Assembly: GCF_028369295.1 (NCBI RefSeq)
Contig: NZ_JAQMYP010000030.1
Coordinates: 1 to 64,000 of the forward strand
DNA: 64,000 nucleotides
Direction: 5' to 3'
Source: Streptomyces sp. HD
Lineage (GTDB): Bacteria > Actinomycetota > Actinomycetes > Streptomycetales > Streptomycetaceae
The position numbers and the translations under genes are program-made. Positions 52,050-60,237 of this stretch are shown piece by piece (within the stretch, counting starts at the first letter, position 1; each line of letters starts with the position of its first letter). Below the pieces are notes generated by a model, which did not search any database, had not been told where the DNA came from, and was given only the letters and a program-made list of their open reading frames with translations.

Positions 52050-54479
52050 ATGGGCGAGTGGGGGAAGGGGCATGGGCCTTCGGCTGCGGACGACGGGACT
52101 TCGACGCCCGCTCTGCCGGCCCGGGTCGGGGTGCCTCCGCTGCCGGCCTGGCTCGTGCCCCGGCCTCGGCTGACGGACCGTCTCTCCCGAGGGGCACTGG
52201 GGCCGTTGACCGTGGTGGTGGGGCCCGTGGGGGCCGGGAAGTCGGCGCTCGCCGTGGAGTGGGCGTTCACCCGTGGCACCCCGGGCCCGGTCGCCTGGGT
52301 CGCCTGTGACGGTGCGGAGGAGCAGCCCGACGTCTTCTGGTCCCGGGTGACGACCGCGCTGCGCGAGGCGGGCGTCGGTCTGCCGCGGTTCCCGGATGTG
52401 CTGCACCCCGAAGCCGAGACCGCCGACGCCGCCGTACGGGATGAACTCGCCTCCGAGGAGCGGAGCAACGGGCATGCCGGGGCGCCCGAAAGCCCTCGGC
52501 TGATCGCCGCGCTCGCTGCCGCGCTGGCCCGGCGGACGGAGCCCGTCGTCCTCGTACTGGACGACTTCCAGCCGGACACCGGCTCGCCGGTCGCTCGCGG
52601 AACGGCCTGTCTGCTCAGGCACGCGGGTCCGATGCTGCGGCTGGTGGTGACCTCGCGCCGGGATCCGCCGCTGCATCTGCACCGGTACCGGCTGGCCGGC
52701 GAACTCACCGAACTGCGCACCGCCGACCTCGCGTTCGACGACCGCGAGACGGCGGCCCTGCTGGCCCAGCACGGCGTGCACCTACCCAGGCCGGTGGTCA
52801 GCACGCTGCGGAAGCGGGCCGCCGGCTGGGCGGCCGGCCTGCGCCTGGCGGCGATGTCCATGCAGGAGCATCCCCACCCCGAGACCTTCGTGGCGCAGTT
52901 CGCGGGCGACGACGAGGCGGTCGTCAGCTACCTCGTCGAGGAGGTCCTGGACGGCCAGAGCCCGCAGATGCGCAGGCTCCTGGTGACCACGAGCATCCTG
53001 GAGCATCTCAACGCCGAGCTGGCCACCGAACTCGCGGGCGGCGAGGCCGGGGCGCACTTCCCCGCGCTCGTCGGGCAGAACTCCTTCCTCCAGTACGCCG
53101 GGCACGGGTGGTACCGGTGCCATCGGATGTTCGCCGATGTACTGCGGGTGCGCCTGCGCCACGAGGCGCCGGACCAGGTGGCCGCTCTGCACCGCCGGGC
53201 CGCCGCATGGCTCGGCGAGCACGGGCTCCTCGCCGAGGCGGTGCGCCATGCGCTGGCCGCGGGCGACCGGGGTCACGCCAGCCATCTCGTCGTCCATCAG
53301 CTGGCGATCGGACGGGTGCTCGCCCTGACCGGCGTCCGGCTGCCGGAGGAGCTGGTGCGCCGGCCGGCCGCCGACGTCCCGTGGCTGCCGCAGCGGTTGC
53401 TGGATCCCGAGTCCGCCCTGGTCACGGCGGCGACTGCGCTGCGGCGTGGCGAGGAGTCCGCGTGCACCGAAGCCCTGGATCTCGTCGATCACCTGCTCAC
53501 CGAGGCGCCCTGGGACGACGCACACCGGGTCGCACGCTGCCGGCTGACGCACGCCGTCATCCGTATGGCCAGGGACCGGTGCCGCGATCCGCGGGCCGCG
53601 CGGGCCGCGGCGGACGACGCCGAGCAGCTCTTCGCCGAGGTGCCGCGCGGTCTGCTGGCCGACCGCCCCGAACTGCGGGCACTGGTGCTGTCCGTGCGCG
53701 GTCGGGCCGAGCTCCGGGACGGCGGTCTCAAGACCGCCGAGGCGTTTCTGACCGCGGGTCTGAAGGCCGCGGGCGCGGCGGAGAACGACGTACTGCGCCG
53801 GGACTGCCTGGCCGAACTGGCGCTGCTGGAGGCGTTGCGCGGTCGGTTCCGGGCCGCGGACGAACTCGCCGGACACGCTCAGCGGCCACCGCTGCCGGCC
53901 TGCACGCTCCAGTCGCCGTCCCTGGCGGTGCTGCACGTGGTCCGGGCCTGGGTGGGAATGGCGCGACACGAGTCGGCGCGTGCACGCGCGGAACTCGCCC
54001 GGGCCCGGGCGGCCCTGGGCACGGTGCCCGATCCGTTCGTGGCGGGGGTGGGAACCCTGGTGGCCGCGCTCGTCTCCGCGACGGAGAGCGGGGTACCGCC
54101 GTCCCCCGAGGTCGTGGCCGCCATCCCGGCGTCCGCCGACTGGCTCGCCGAGGGGCTGCGTCAACCGGTGGCCCAGGCGTGTGCCGCCTCGGTCGGCGCG
54201 GCACATGCCTGCACGCTCCGGATACGGCGCGTCGGTGGCCGCCCCGCCCTGACGGACCGGCAGGAGTGGCACGACGACGTACCGGTGGAGGCGCTCAGCG
54301 CACGGGAGCGGGACGTACTGCGGCGGCTGGCCCAGATGATGACGACGGAGGAGATCGCCGCCGATCTGTATCTGTCGGTGAACACGGTCAAGACGCATCT
54401 CAAGGGCGTCTACCGGAAGCTCGCCGTCACCCGGCGGTCGGCCGCGGTACGGCGAGCTCGCGAACTCGAACTGCTGTGA
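52050..54479 (+). CDS. MalT-like LuxR-family ATP-dependent regulator
   Basis: An 809-residue regulator: P-loop VVVGPVGAGKSALAVEWAF (about 51-70), a Walker B-like VVLVLDDFQ, helical repeats through the middle, and a C-terminal LuxR HTH (LSARERDVLRRLAQMMTTEEIAADLYLSVNTVKTHLKGVYRKL). The ATG at 52050 with GAGG 8 bp before it is preferred. A 12-bp palindrome TCACCCGGGTGA lies about 100 bp upstream. It may control the surrounding DUF and membrane protein genes; that is inference. Confidence 0.9.
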   Translation: MGEWGKGHGPSAADDGTSTPALPARVGVPPLPAWLVPRPRLTDRLSRGALGPLTVVVGPVGAGKSALAVEWAFTRGTPGPVAWVACDGAEEQPDVFWSRVTTALREAGVGLPRFPDVLHPEAETADAAVRDELASEERSNGHAGAPESPRLIAALAAALARRTEPVVLVLDDFQPDTGSPVARGTACLLRHAGPMLRLVVTSRRDPPLHLHRYRLAGELTELRTADLAFDDRETAALLAQHGVHLPRPVVSTLRKRAAGWAAGLRLAAMSMQEHPHPETFVAQFAGDDEAVVSYLVEEVLDGQSPQMRRLLVTTSILEHLNAELATELAGGEAGAHFPALVGQNSFLQYAGHGWYRCHRMFADVLRVRLRHEAPDQVAALHRRAAAWLGEHGLLAEAVRHALAAGDRGHASHLVVHQLAIGRVLALTGVRLPEELVRRPAADVPWLPQRLLDPESALVTAATALRRGEESACTEALDLVDHLLTEAPWDDAHRVARCRLTHAVIRMARDRCRDPRAARAAADDAEQLFAEVPRGLLADRPELRALVLSVRGRAELRDGGLKTAEAFLTAGLKAAGAAENDVLRRDCLAELALLEALRGRFRAADELAGHAQRPPLPACTLQSPSLAVLHVVRAWVGMARHESARARAELARARAALGTVPDPFVAGVGTLVAALVSATESGVPPSPEVVAAIPASADWLAEGLRQPVAQACAASVGAAHACTLRIRRVGGRPALTDRQEWHDDVPVEALSARERDVLRRLAQMMTTEEIAADLYLSVNTVKTHLKGVYRKLAVTRRSAAVRRARELELL

Positions 54480-54507
54480 GGGGTCTCCTTCCCGGCTTCC
54501 CGGTACG

Positions 54508-54990
54508 TCACAGAAGCCGCAGCTGCCTCGCCCGGTCGAGGGCCTCGTTGCGCGAGCAGGCACCGAGTTTCCGGTACACCGCGCGTGCGTGTGTCTTCAC
54601 CGTGTTGTGCGAGATGAAGAGGTCCAGCCCGATCTGCCGCAGCGGCACGTCCTCCTGGAGCCGTATGAGGACACTCCGCTCACGTTCCGTCAGGTGTTCG
54701 ACCGGTATCAAGGGGTCGAGGCGGTCCCGACCGTCGTGAGGCACGACGGCCAGCACGTTCGTCGCCTCGCCGACCAGTACGCCCGCGCTGCGCGGATCAC
54801 CCAGCGCGATCGCGATCTCCACGAGCGTGTCGGCGACCCACACCAGGCAGGTCGTCACTGCTGTGTCCGCTGCGGGCGCGTCCCGGCCGAGGGCACGCAA
54901 CCGCCCCTGCAGCACGGACACCCGACGGGCATCCGCCCCCAGGGGGTCGGCATCCCTCCACCGCGGCGCATGGCCCGGCACCGCAGGCAT
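54508..54990 (-). CDS. Short LuxR-type HTH regulator
   Basis: A 160-residue protein ending in a LuxR HTH (LTERERSVLIRLQEDVPLRQIGLDLFISHNTVKTHARAVYRKL). Its N-terminal 90 residues resemble the last helical repeats before the HTH of MalT-like regulators and contain no receiver or P-loop. It may be a truncated MalT-like gene that still encodes a stable DNA-binding protein. The ATG at 54990 has AGGAGG 8 bp upstream; the GTG at 54999 would overlap that site. Confidence 0.8.
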   Translation of the reverse strand: MPAVPGHAPRWRDADPLGADARRVSVLQGRLRALGRDAPAADTAVTTCLVWVADTLVEIAIALGDPRSAGVLVGEATNVLAVVPHDGRDRLDPLIPVEHLTERERSVLIRLQEDVPLRQIGLDLFISHNTVKTHARAVYRKLGACSRNEALDRARQLRLL

Positions 54991-55095
54991 GTCCCTCACC
55001 TCCTCGGCGATGTGCGGTACATACCGACGGTGCAGTCAGGACGCCGTCGCGGAAAGGGGTCTTACAGCCCTTTCGGCCCGGCGGACGACGCGAGG

Positions 55096-55383
55096 CTACG
55101 CCGGAGTGCCGAGTCCGGGTCCCGCCTCGCCGGCCCCGCCCGGCAGACGCCGTACCTCCACCAGTTCGAGTCCGAGGGCCTGGATGCGGTCCAGGATGCC
55201 GTACAGCGCCGCCTGATCGAGTCCGGCGCCGTGCAGCACCGTCTCCGGTGGGTTGACCGTGACCGTCAACTCGGCGAAGGCGGTCCGGAACACCTGACCG
55301 ACCCTGCCCTTGATCCGGATCTCGAAGTCGCCGTCGGTACGCGCCCCGCCCCGTTCAGGTCCGCGTTCCTCCTCCATGCCCAT
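55096..55383 (-). CDS. Small conserved hypothetical protein
   Basis: A 95-residue soluble protein (FEIRIKGRVGQVFRTAFAELTVTV, LDQAALYGILDRIQALGLELVEVRRL) of a type often seen in streptomycetes near stress and DUF genes. The ATG at 55383 follows GGAGGTGA. No known domain function. Confidence 0.75.
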   Translation of the reverse strand: MGMEEERGPERGGARTDGDFEIRIKGRVGQVFRTAFAELTVTVNPPETVLHGAGLDQAALYGILDRIQALGLELVEVRRLPGGAGEAGPGLGTPA

Positions 55384-55504
55384 TGGGGGTCACCTCCGCT
55401 GCCGCGGCCCGGGTCAGGCCAGCGTCTCCCGGGCCGGGGCGCGGCACATCACACAGCCGGGGTGACGGCGGCGGACTCGGCCGCGGATGCCCGGCCGCCC
55501 GGAG

Positions 55505-55521
55505 TCATCCACTGCGGGTGA
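55505..55521. promoter_or_regulatory. TCACC-N7-GGTGA element 5
   Basis: TCATCCACTGCGGGTGA (one mismatch in the left arm), 55 bp upstream of the second DUF7144 gene. Confidence 0.4.
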
Positions 55522-55576
55522 GCCCCGGGCGCATCCGTCGCGGGATGCTCCTGTCTCCTTCGAGGAGGCGCGCGAC

Positions 55577-56038
55577 ATGGCGGATCGGACATCGACAGAG
55601 CAGAACCAGTACGGCGCCCCCGCCCCGGGGCCGCGGATCACGCCGCTGTTGCTCGGCGGGGTCGTCTTCGCCGCCTGCATGATGACCATCATCGGTCTCT
55701 ACCAGGTCATCGTCGGCATGGCCGCGATCATCGACGACAGCTTCTACCAGGACGTGCCCAATTACCCGTACGACTACGACGTCAACTACTGGGGCTGGGT
55801 CCACATGGGCTTCGGCATCGTCGTCCTTGCGGCTGCCTTCAGCCTCTTCTCCGGCAAGACGTGGGCCCGCGTCGTCGGCATCGTCGTCGCCTCGCTGAGC
55901 GCGCTGGAGAACTTCTTCTTCACGCCGTACTACCCGGTGTGGTCGGTGATCATCATCGCGCTCGACGTCCTGGTGATCTGGTCCCTCACCGGCTACGGCC
56001 ACAGCCAGGCCCACAAGGCCTACGGCGCCCCCCTCTAG
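55577..56038 (+). CDS. Four-TM DUF7144-type membrane protein (copy 2)
   Basis: A 153-residue paralogue of 43665-44084 with the same landmarks: YQVIVGMAAII, NYWGWVHMGFGI, TWARVVGIV, FFTPYYPVWSV. The ATG at 55577 follows GAGGAGG. Its 3' end overlaps the convergent brkB gene by 53 bp. Confidence 0.87.
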   Translation: MADRTSTEQNQYGAPAPGPRITPLLLGGVVFAACMMTIIGLYQVIVGMAAIIDDSFYQDVPNYPYDYDVNYWGWVHMGFGIVVLAAAFSLFSGKTWARVVGIVVASLSALENFFFTPYYPVWSVIIIALDVLVIWSLTGYGHSQAHKAYGAPL

Positions 56039-56939
56039 GCCCGGTCGGATCGGCACCGTTCAGGTCCGCGGCCCCCGTGCGGGTTGTGGGGTCCAGGCCA
56101 TCGAGAGCACCGCCGTCCTCGGCCGACGCCTGCCCCGGCACGGGCCGGGGCACGCCCAGTCGGCGTGCGATCGTGCTGTCCTGGGCGAGGACGTAGCCGA
56201 CGGCGATGCCCACGACCACGGTCGCGAAGAAGAAGATCAGCCAGGTCAGCATGGTGAAGACGGAGCCGAGCGGCCCGTACCGCTCCACGCTCAGCCGCAG
56301 CGAGCGCGGCAGCCACAGCCCGGAGAGCACCGAGAACACGACGACGCCCGAACCGGTGAGCAGCGCACCGGGCAACAGCGGGCGCCAGCCCACCCGGCCG
56401 GCCAGCAGCAAGTGCTGCGTCCACCACCACATCAGACACGCGCCGACCAGCTGCAGCGGCACCCCCAGCACGGGGCCCGCCCCGAACCCGCTGCGCAGCA
56501 GCCCCTGGAACACCAGCGCCGCGACCCAGGCGAGCAGCCACACTCCCCACCGCCAGGCCACGGTCCGCAGCCCGGAGCGGGGCAGGTGCCAGGCGCGCTC
56601 GCACAGCCGCTGCAGCGCCCGGCTGAAGGCGGTGGCGGACACCAGCGCCAGCAGCAGGCCGACCACGCCCCAGGTGTGCCGCGCCTCGTCACCGCCGCCC
56701 GCGTACACCCCTTCGACCTGGCTGAAGACCGATCCCGCGGTGCCGAGCAGCATGCGCAGTGTTCTGCGCAGTTCCTCGCGGACGGCGGGCGGGGAGAAGG
56801 AGGCGACGGCGAAGAGCATGGGCAGCGCGGTCAGGAAGGCCTGGGCGGCCAGCCGGGTGGCCATGTCGAGGACGCTCACGCTGACCAGTTGCCGGCCGAT
56901 GCGGCCCACCAGAGACCGGGAGAGACCCGCGAACGCCAT
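55986..56939 (-). CDS. YihY/BrkB-family membrane protein
   Basis: A 317-residue BrkB-family protein with about six TM helices (AAQAFLTALPMLFAVASFSPP, FSRALQRLCERAWHLPRSG, FTMLTWLIFFFATVVVGIAVGYVLAQD) and a hydrophilic, Arg-rich tail of about 50 residues. The family is of unsettled function. The ATG at 56939 is used. The tail overlaps the convergent DUF7144 gene, so its end might be shorter in vivo only if the stop were misread; the frame itself is clear. Confidence 0.87.
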   Translation of the reverse strand: MAFAGLSRSLVGRIGRQLVSVSVLDMATRLAAQAFLTALPMLFAVASFSPPAVREELRRTLRMLLGTAGSVFSQVEGVYAGGGDEARHTWGVVGLLLALVSATAFSRALQRLCERAWHLPRSGLRTVAWRWGVWLLAWVAALVFQGLLRSGFGAGPVLGVPLQLVGACLMWWWTQHLLLAGRVGWRPLLPGALLTGSGVVVFSVLSGLWLPRSLRLSVERYGPLGSVFTMLTWLIFFFATVVVGIAVGYVLAQDSTIARRLGVPRPVPGQASAEDGGALDGLDPTTRTGAADLNGADPTGPRGGRRRPCGPGCGRSR

Positions 56940-57025
56940 GATCCGCCCCCTCGGCCCGGAAAAGCCTGCCGGCCCGCCTAGGGCGTGCCGTGTCCCAGCC
57001 TCCCGCCGGCCCCGGCCCGCTTGCT

Positions 57026-57042
57026 TCGCCCGGACCGGGTGA
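57026..57042. promoter_or_regulatory. TCACC-N7-GGTGA element 6
   Basis: TCGCCCGGACCGGGTGA (one mismatch in the left arm), in the divergent region between brkB and the gamma-carbonic-anhydrase-like gene. Confidence 0.35.
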
Positions 57043-57125
57043 CGCCCCGCCCCGGCGGGCCGGTCGCCGGGTTCATCGCCTACGGTGCCGGTGTACCGAA
57101 CGCAGCTGGGGATGGTGGGTTGGCG

Positions 57126-57656
57126 ATGACGCACAAGGCGCTGGTCATGGGCATCGGCGGCAGGGAGCCGAAGATCGACGGGGAGGCGTTCGTGGCGCCC
57201 ATGTCCTCGGTGATCGGGGACGTGACGCTGGAGGCGGGGGCGAGTGTCTGGTACGGGGCGGTGGTGCGCGGTGATGTGGAGCGGATCTCCGTCGGCGTCC
57301 AGAGCAATGTCCAGGACAACTGCACCCTGCATGCCGACCCCGGTTTCCCGGTGACCATCGGGGCGCGGGTGTCCGTCGGGCACAACGCCGTGGTGCACGG
57401 GGCGACCATCGAGGACGACTGTCTGATCGGGATGGGCGCGACCGTGCTGAACGGCGCGGTGATCGGGGCGGGGTCGCTGGTCGCCGCGCAGGCGTTGGTG
57501 CCGCAGGGGATGGAGGTGCCGCCGGGGTCGCTGGTCGCGGGGGTGCCCGCGAAGGTGAGGCGGGAGCTGACCGCGGAGGAGCGTGAGGGTGTCACGCTCA
57601 ACGGCACCTTGTATGCGGAGCTGGCCAAGGCCCATCGGGAGGAGCACGGCGAGTGA
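57126..57656 (+). CDS. Gamma-carbonic anhydrase-like hexapeptide protein
   Basis: A 176-residue left-handed beta-helix protein of the YrdA/CaiE type: ASVWYGAVVRGDVERISVG, NVQDNCTLHAD and SVGHNAVVHGATIEDDCLIGMGA carry the three metal-ligand histidines (HAD, GHN, VHG). A zinc-dependent carbonic anhydrase or related activity is possible. The ATG at 57126 gives the family-usual N-terminus. Short 16-bp direct repeats (GAGTGAGGAGCGCGGG) follow the stop at about 57682-57719. Confidence 0.88.
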   Translation: MTHKALVMGIGGREPKIDGEAFVAPMSSVIGDVTLEAGASVWYGAVVRGDVERISVGVQSNVQDNCTLHADPGFPVTIGARVSVGHNAVVHGATIEDDCLIGMGATVLNGAVIGAGSLVAAQALVPQGMEVPPGSLVAGVPAKVRRELTAEEREGVTLNGTLYAELAKAHREEHGE

Positions 57657-57761
57657 GAAGCACCGGGGGCTAGGAGCACGGGGAGTGAGGAGCGCGGGGA
57701 GTGAGGAGCGCGGGGAGTAACGACCGTGTGCGGTGCACGGCCCCGCGCCCCTCAGGGAGGA

Positions 57762-58406
57762 TCAGTCCCCGGCGGCCACCGGTTCCGGCTCCTGGTGTGC
57801 CGTCTGGGCCTTCTTCGCCTTGCGCTTGATGATCAGCATCGAGGTGAGGCCGATCAGGACCGCGGCCACCAGGCCCAGCCACGAGAAGCGCTTCAGCCAG
57901 GACTCGGCGACGACGCCGACGTAGTAGATGACCGCGGTCGTGCCGCCGGCCCAGAGGATGCCGCCGAGGACGTTGGCCGTCAGGAACTTCCAGTACGGCA
58001 TCCGCAGGACGCCCGCGAGGGGGCCGGCGAAGATGCGCAGGAGGGCGACGAAGCGGCCGAAGAACACGGCCCACATGCCCCACTTCTGGAAGGACCGCTC
58101 GGCGGTGGCGATATGGCCCTCGCTGAAGTGCTTGGGGAACTTCTTGCCCAGCCAGGCCAGCAGCGGCCGGCCGCCCTTGCGGCCGATGGCGTAGCCGATG
58201 GAGTCGCCGATGATCGCGCCCGCGCTGGCGCAGGCACCGAGCACGAAGGGGTCGATCTCACCGTGCTGCGAGGCGAGCAGCGCCGAGGAGACCAGAATGA
58301 TCTCGCCGGGCAGCGGAATGCCCAGGCTCTCCAGTCCGATGACCACGCCGACCAGCAGATAGATGGCGAGCGGTGGCACCGTTTCGAGCCATTCCTGGAC
58401 GTGCAA
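57762..58406 (-). CDS. DedA-family membrane protein
   Basis: A 214-residue DedA/SNARE-associated protein (GLESLGIPLPGEIILVSSALLA, GACASAGAIIGDSIGYAIGRKGG, FFGRFVALLRIFAGPLAGVLRMPYWKFL). DedA proteins act as lipid flippases or scramblases. The frame starts at a TTG (58406) with GAAGAGG just upstream; no ATG or GTG is available near the conserved N-terminus. Confidence 0.9.
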   Translation of the reverse strand: MHVQEWLETVPPLAIYLLVGVVIGLESLGIPLPGEIILVSSALLASQHGEIDPFVLGACASAGAIIGDSIGYAIGRKGGRPLLAWLGKKFPKHFSEGHIATAERSFQKWGMWAVFFGRFVALLRIFAGPLAGVLRMPYWKFLTANVLGGILWAGGTTAVIYYVGVVAESWLKRFSWLGLVAAVLIGLTSMLIIKRKAKKAQTAHQEPEPVAAGD

Positions 58407-58443
58407 CGCCTCTTCCTCCCAAGTCCTGGACCCTGTGTTCCCG

Positions 58444-58471
58444 GGCGCACGCCCGGCTGTGGGCGTGCGCC
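58444..58471 (-). terminator. Terminator after the esterase gene
   Basis: Perfect 11-bp arms GGCGCACGCCC/GGGCGTGCGCC with a 6-base loop, 7 bp past the esterase stop and before the dedA gene. Confidence 0.7.
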
Positions 58472-58478
58472 GGGCAGC

Positions 58479-60035
58479 CTACCCGTTATGAGTGACGGTC
58501 TCGGTGTCCCACAGGTTGCACCGATGCTCACGATGCGTGGTGGCGCTCAGCACGTTTCCGCCGGCAGACATGGCGCGGAGGGTCAGTACGGCGCCGGGCC
58601 GGGACGGCATCGCGGGCTGTCCTGTGGCGCGCGGCACTCCGTCACGGACGAAGGACCCCCAGTATTGGATCATCTGCCGCGCCAGACTCCGCTGCTCGGC
58701 GTTCAGCGGCGACCGCAGGCCGAAGTGCTTGAAGAGGTACTGCACCTCGTTGACGTGGGTCGCGCCGAAGTCGAAGTCCGTGCCGAGATTGCGCAGGGAG
58801 GCGAAGGGCGGGGAGGTGCGGTCGGCGAACTCGTACGCGTAGACCTTGCCGCGTCCGGCAAGGGTGCCGTCGAGGCGGAGCGCCGGGCAGGCGAAGGACT
58901 GGTCGCCCTGGGCGGTGGCGTAGGCGATGGTCGGGGACGGGTACGACGCGAGGGGGTAGCGCGCGAGGGCCTCGTCGCCGTAGTCCGCCCGCATGACGCT
59001 CGGGTACTGCTCGGCGGTGAGCGCAGTGCCGTTCAGGTCGAAGCGGGCGAAGGCGAACAGCCGGCCCTCGTCCTGGTTCGCCCCGTTCATGACCGGCACG
59101 CCGCGCGCGGCCCCGCGCGCGAACGCCTCCTCCGGCTGCCTCGGCAGGAAGGCGCCGCCCACCACCGGACCCCAGTCGAACCTGCTCTGAGCTGCCAGGA
59201 TCTCGGAGGCGGGCTTGGCGCGCAGACAGGCCAGGTCGGTGCAGCCCAGCTGCTGAGCGAAGGCGGCGCCCTCGGCCACGGCCGTCGCGTGCGTGCGCGC
59301 ACCGCAGTCTCCGTACGCCCCGCTCTGGATGATCCCGGCCCGGAACAGCCCCTTGCCCGGCGGCGAGGCCAGCTGGGTGCAGACCGAGCGGCCGCCCGCC
59401 GACTCGCCCGCGATGGTGACGCGGCCGGGGTCGCCGCCGAAGCCGCCGATGTTGGCGCGCACCCAGCGCAGCGCGGCCTGCTGGTCGAGCATGCCGAAGT
59501 TGCCGGAGACCCCGTCACTCACCTCACCGTCGAGGCCGGATGTGGCGAGGAAGCCCATCGCCCCGAGGCGGTAGTTGACGGTCACGACGACCGTGCCGGT
59601 CTGCCGTGCGAAGGTGTCGGGGACGACGTCCTGACCGGCCCCGGCGGTGAGCCCTCCGCCGTGGAACCAGACCAGCACGGCACGACGGGCGGCACCCTCG
59701 GGGACGTACACATTGAGGTCGAGGCAGTCCTCGGTGTGGCTGGGCTGCTCGTAGCCGGGGTCCCAACTCGCGCTCTGCACACACTTGTTGCCGAAGTCCC
59801 GTGCCGTACGTACCCCTTGCCAGGGCCGGACCGGCCGCGGCTCCTTCCAGCGGAGTACGCCGACGGGTGGCTCGGCGTAGGGGATCCCGAGGAACTGCCG
59901 TCCCTCGGTGGTGCTTTCACCTCGGACCCACCCCGCGTCCGTCCGGACGGTGGGAGGGTCGGCGGCCTGCGCGGGGACGGGAGTGACGAGCGCGGCCGCG
60001 AGGGCCAGCAGGGCGACGGACATACGACGGATCAA
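58479..60035 (-). CDS. Secreted type-B carboxylesterase
   Basis: A 518-residue carboxylesterase/lipase-family protein with a Sec signal peptide (RRMSVALLALAAALVTPVPAQA). Catalytic triad: Ser in GESAGGRSVC, Glu in NQDEGRL and His in GATHVNEVQY; oxyanion motif FHGGGLTAG. Cysteine pairs (CVQSASW...CLDLNVY) resemble the family's disulfide. The TTG at 60035, with GGAGG 7 bp before it, gives a good signal peptide; an ATG at 60023 is the alternative. It is exported and acts on an unknown ester. Confidence 0.88.
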   Translation of the reverse strand: MIRRMSVALLALAAALVTPVPAQAADPPTVRTDAGWVRGESTTEGRQFLGIPYAEPPVGVLRWKEPRPVRPWQGVRTARDFGNKCVQSASWDPGYEQPSHTEDCLDLNVYVPEGAARRAVLVWFHGGGLTAGAGQDVVPDTFARQTGTVVVTVNYRLGAMGFLATSGLDGEVSDGVSGNFGMLDQQAALRWVRANIGGFGGDPGRVTIAGESAGGRSVCTQLASPPGKGLFRAGIIQSGAYGDCGARTHATAVAEGAAFAQQLGCTDLACLRAKPASEILAAQSRFDWGPVVGGAFLPRQPEEAFARGAARGVPVMNGANQDEGRLFAFARFDLNGTALTAEQYPSVMRADYGDEALARYPLASYPSPTIAYATAQGDQSFACPALRLDGTLAGRGKVYAYEFADRTSPPFASLRNLGTDFDFGATHVNEVQYLFKHFGLRSPLNAEQRSLARQMIQYWGSFVRDGVPRATGQPAMPSRPGAVLTLRAMSAGGNVLSATTHREHRCNLWDTETVTHNG

Positions 60036-60198
60036 CGGTCCACCTCCACTTGAGTCCGCAGGGGACACACGAGTGCGGCGGGAAAACTATGAACGTCAGT
60101 GACTCGTGTCAATGATGTGAACGAGGCTGATGGGAAAACGGCCGAATGCCTTCGGGGAATGGAGGGGCGGGAACCGAAGAGAGGTCGGGAAGCGGAGG

Positions 60199-60228
60199 AG
60201 GGGCCACCGCGATGCGGCGGCGGCCCCT
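60199..60228 (-). terminator. Stem-loop after the ricin-domain gene
   Basis: An imperfect hairpin with outer arms AGGGGCC/GGCCCCT and inner CCGC/GCGG pairs, 10 bp past the stop at 60238. Confidence 0.45.
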
Positions 60229-60237
60229 GCCAACTGA

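Noticed and set aside
54996..55012. TCACC-like string near the LuxR start at 54990
   Set aside because: It is the complement of the gene's AGGAGGTGAGG ribosome site and its right arm does not match.
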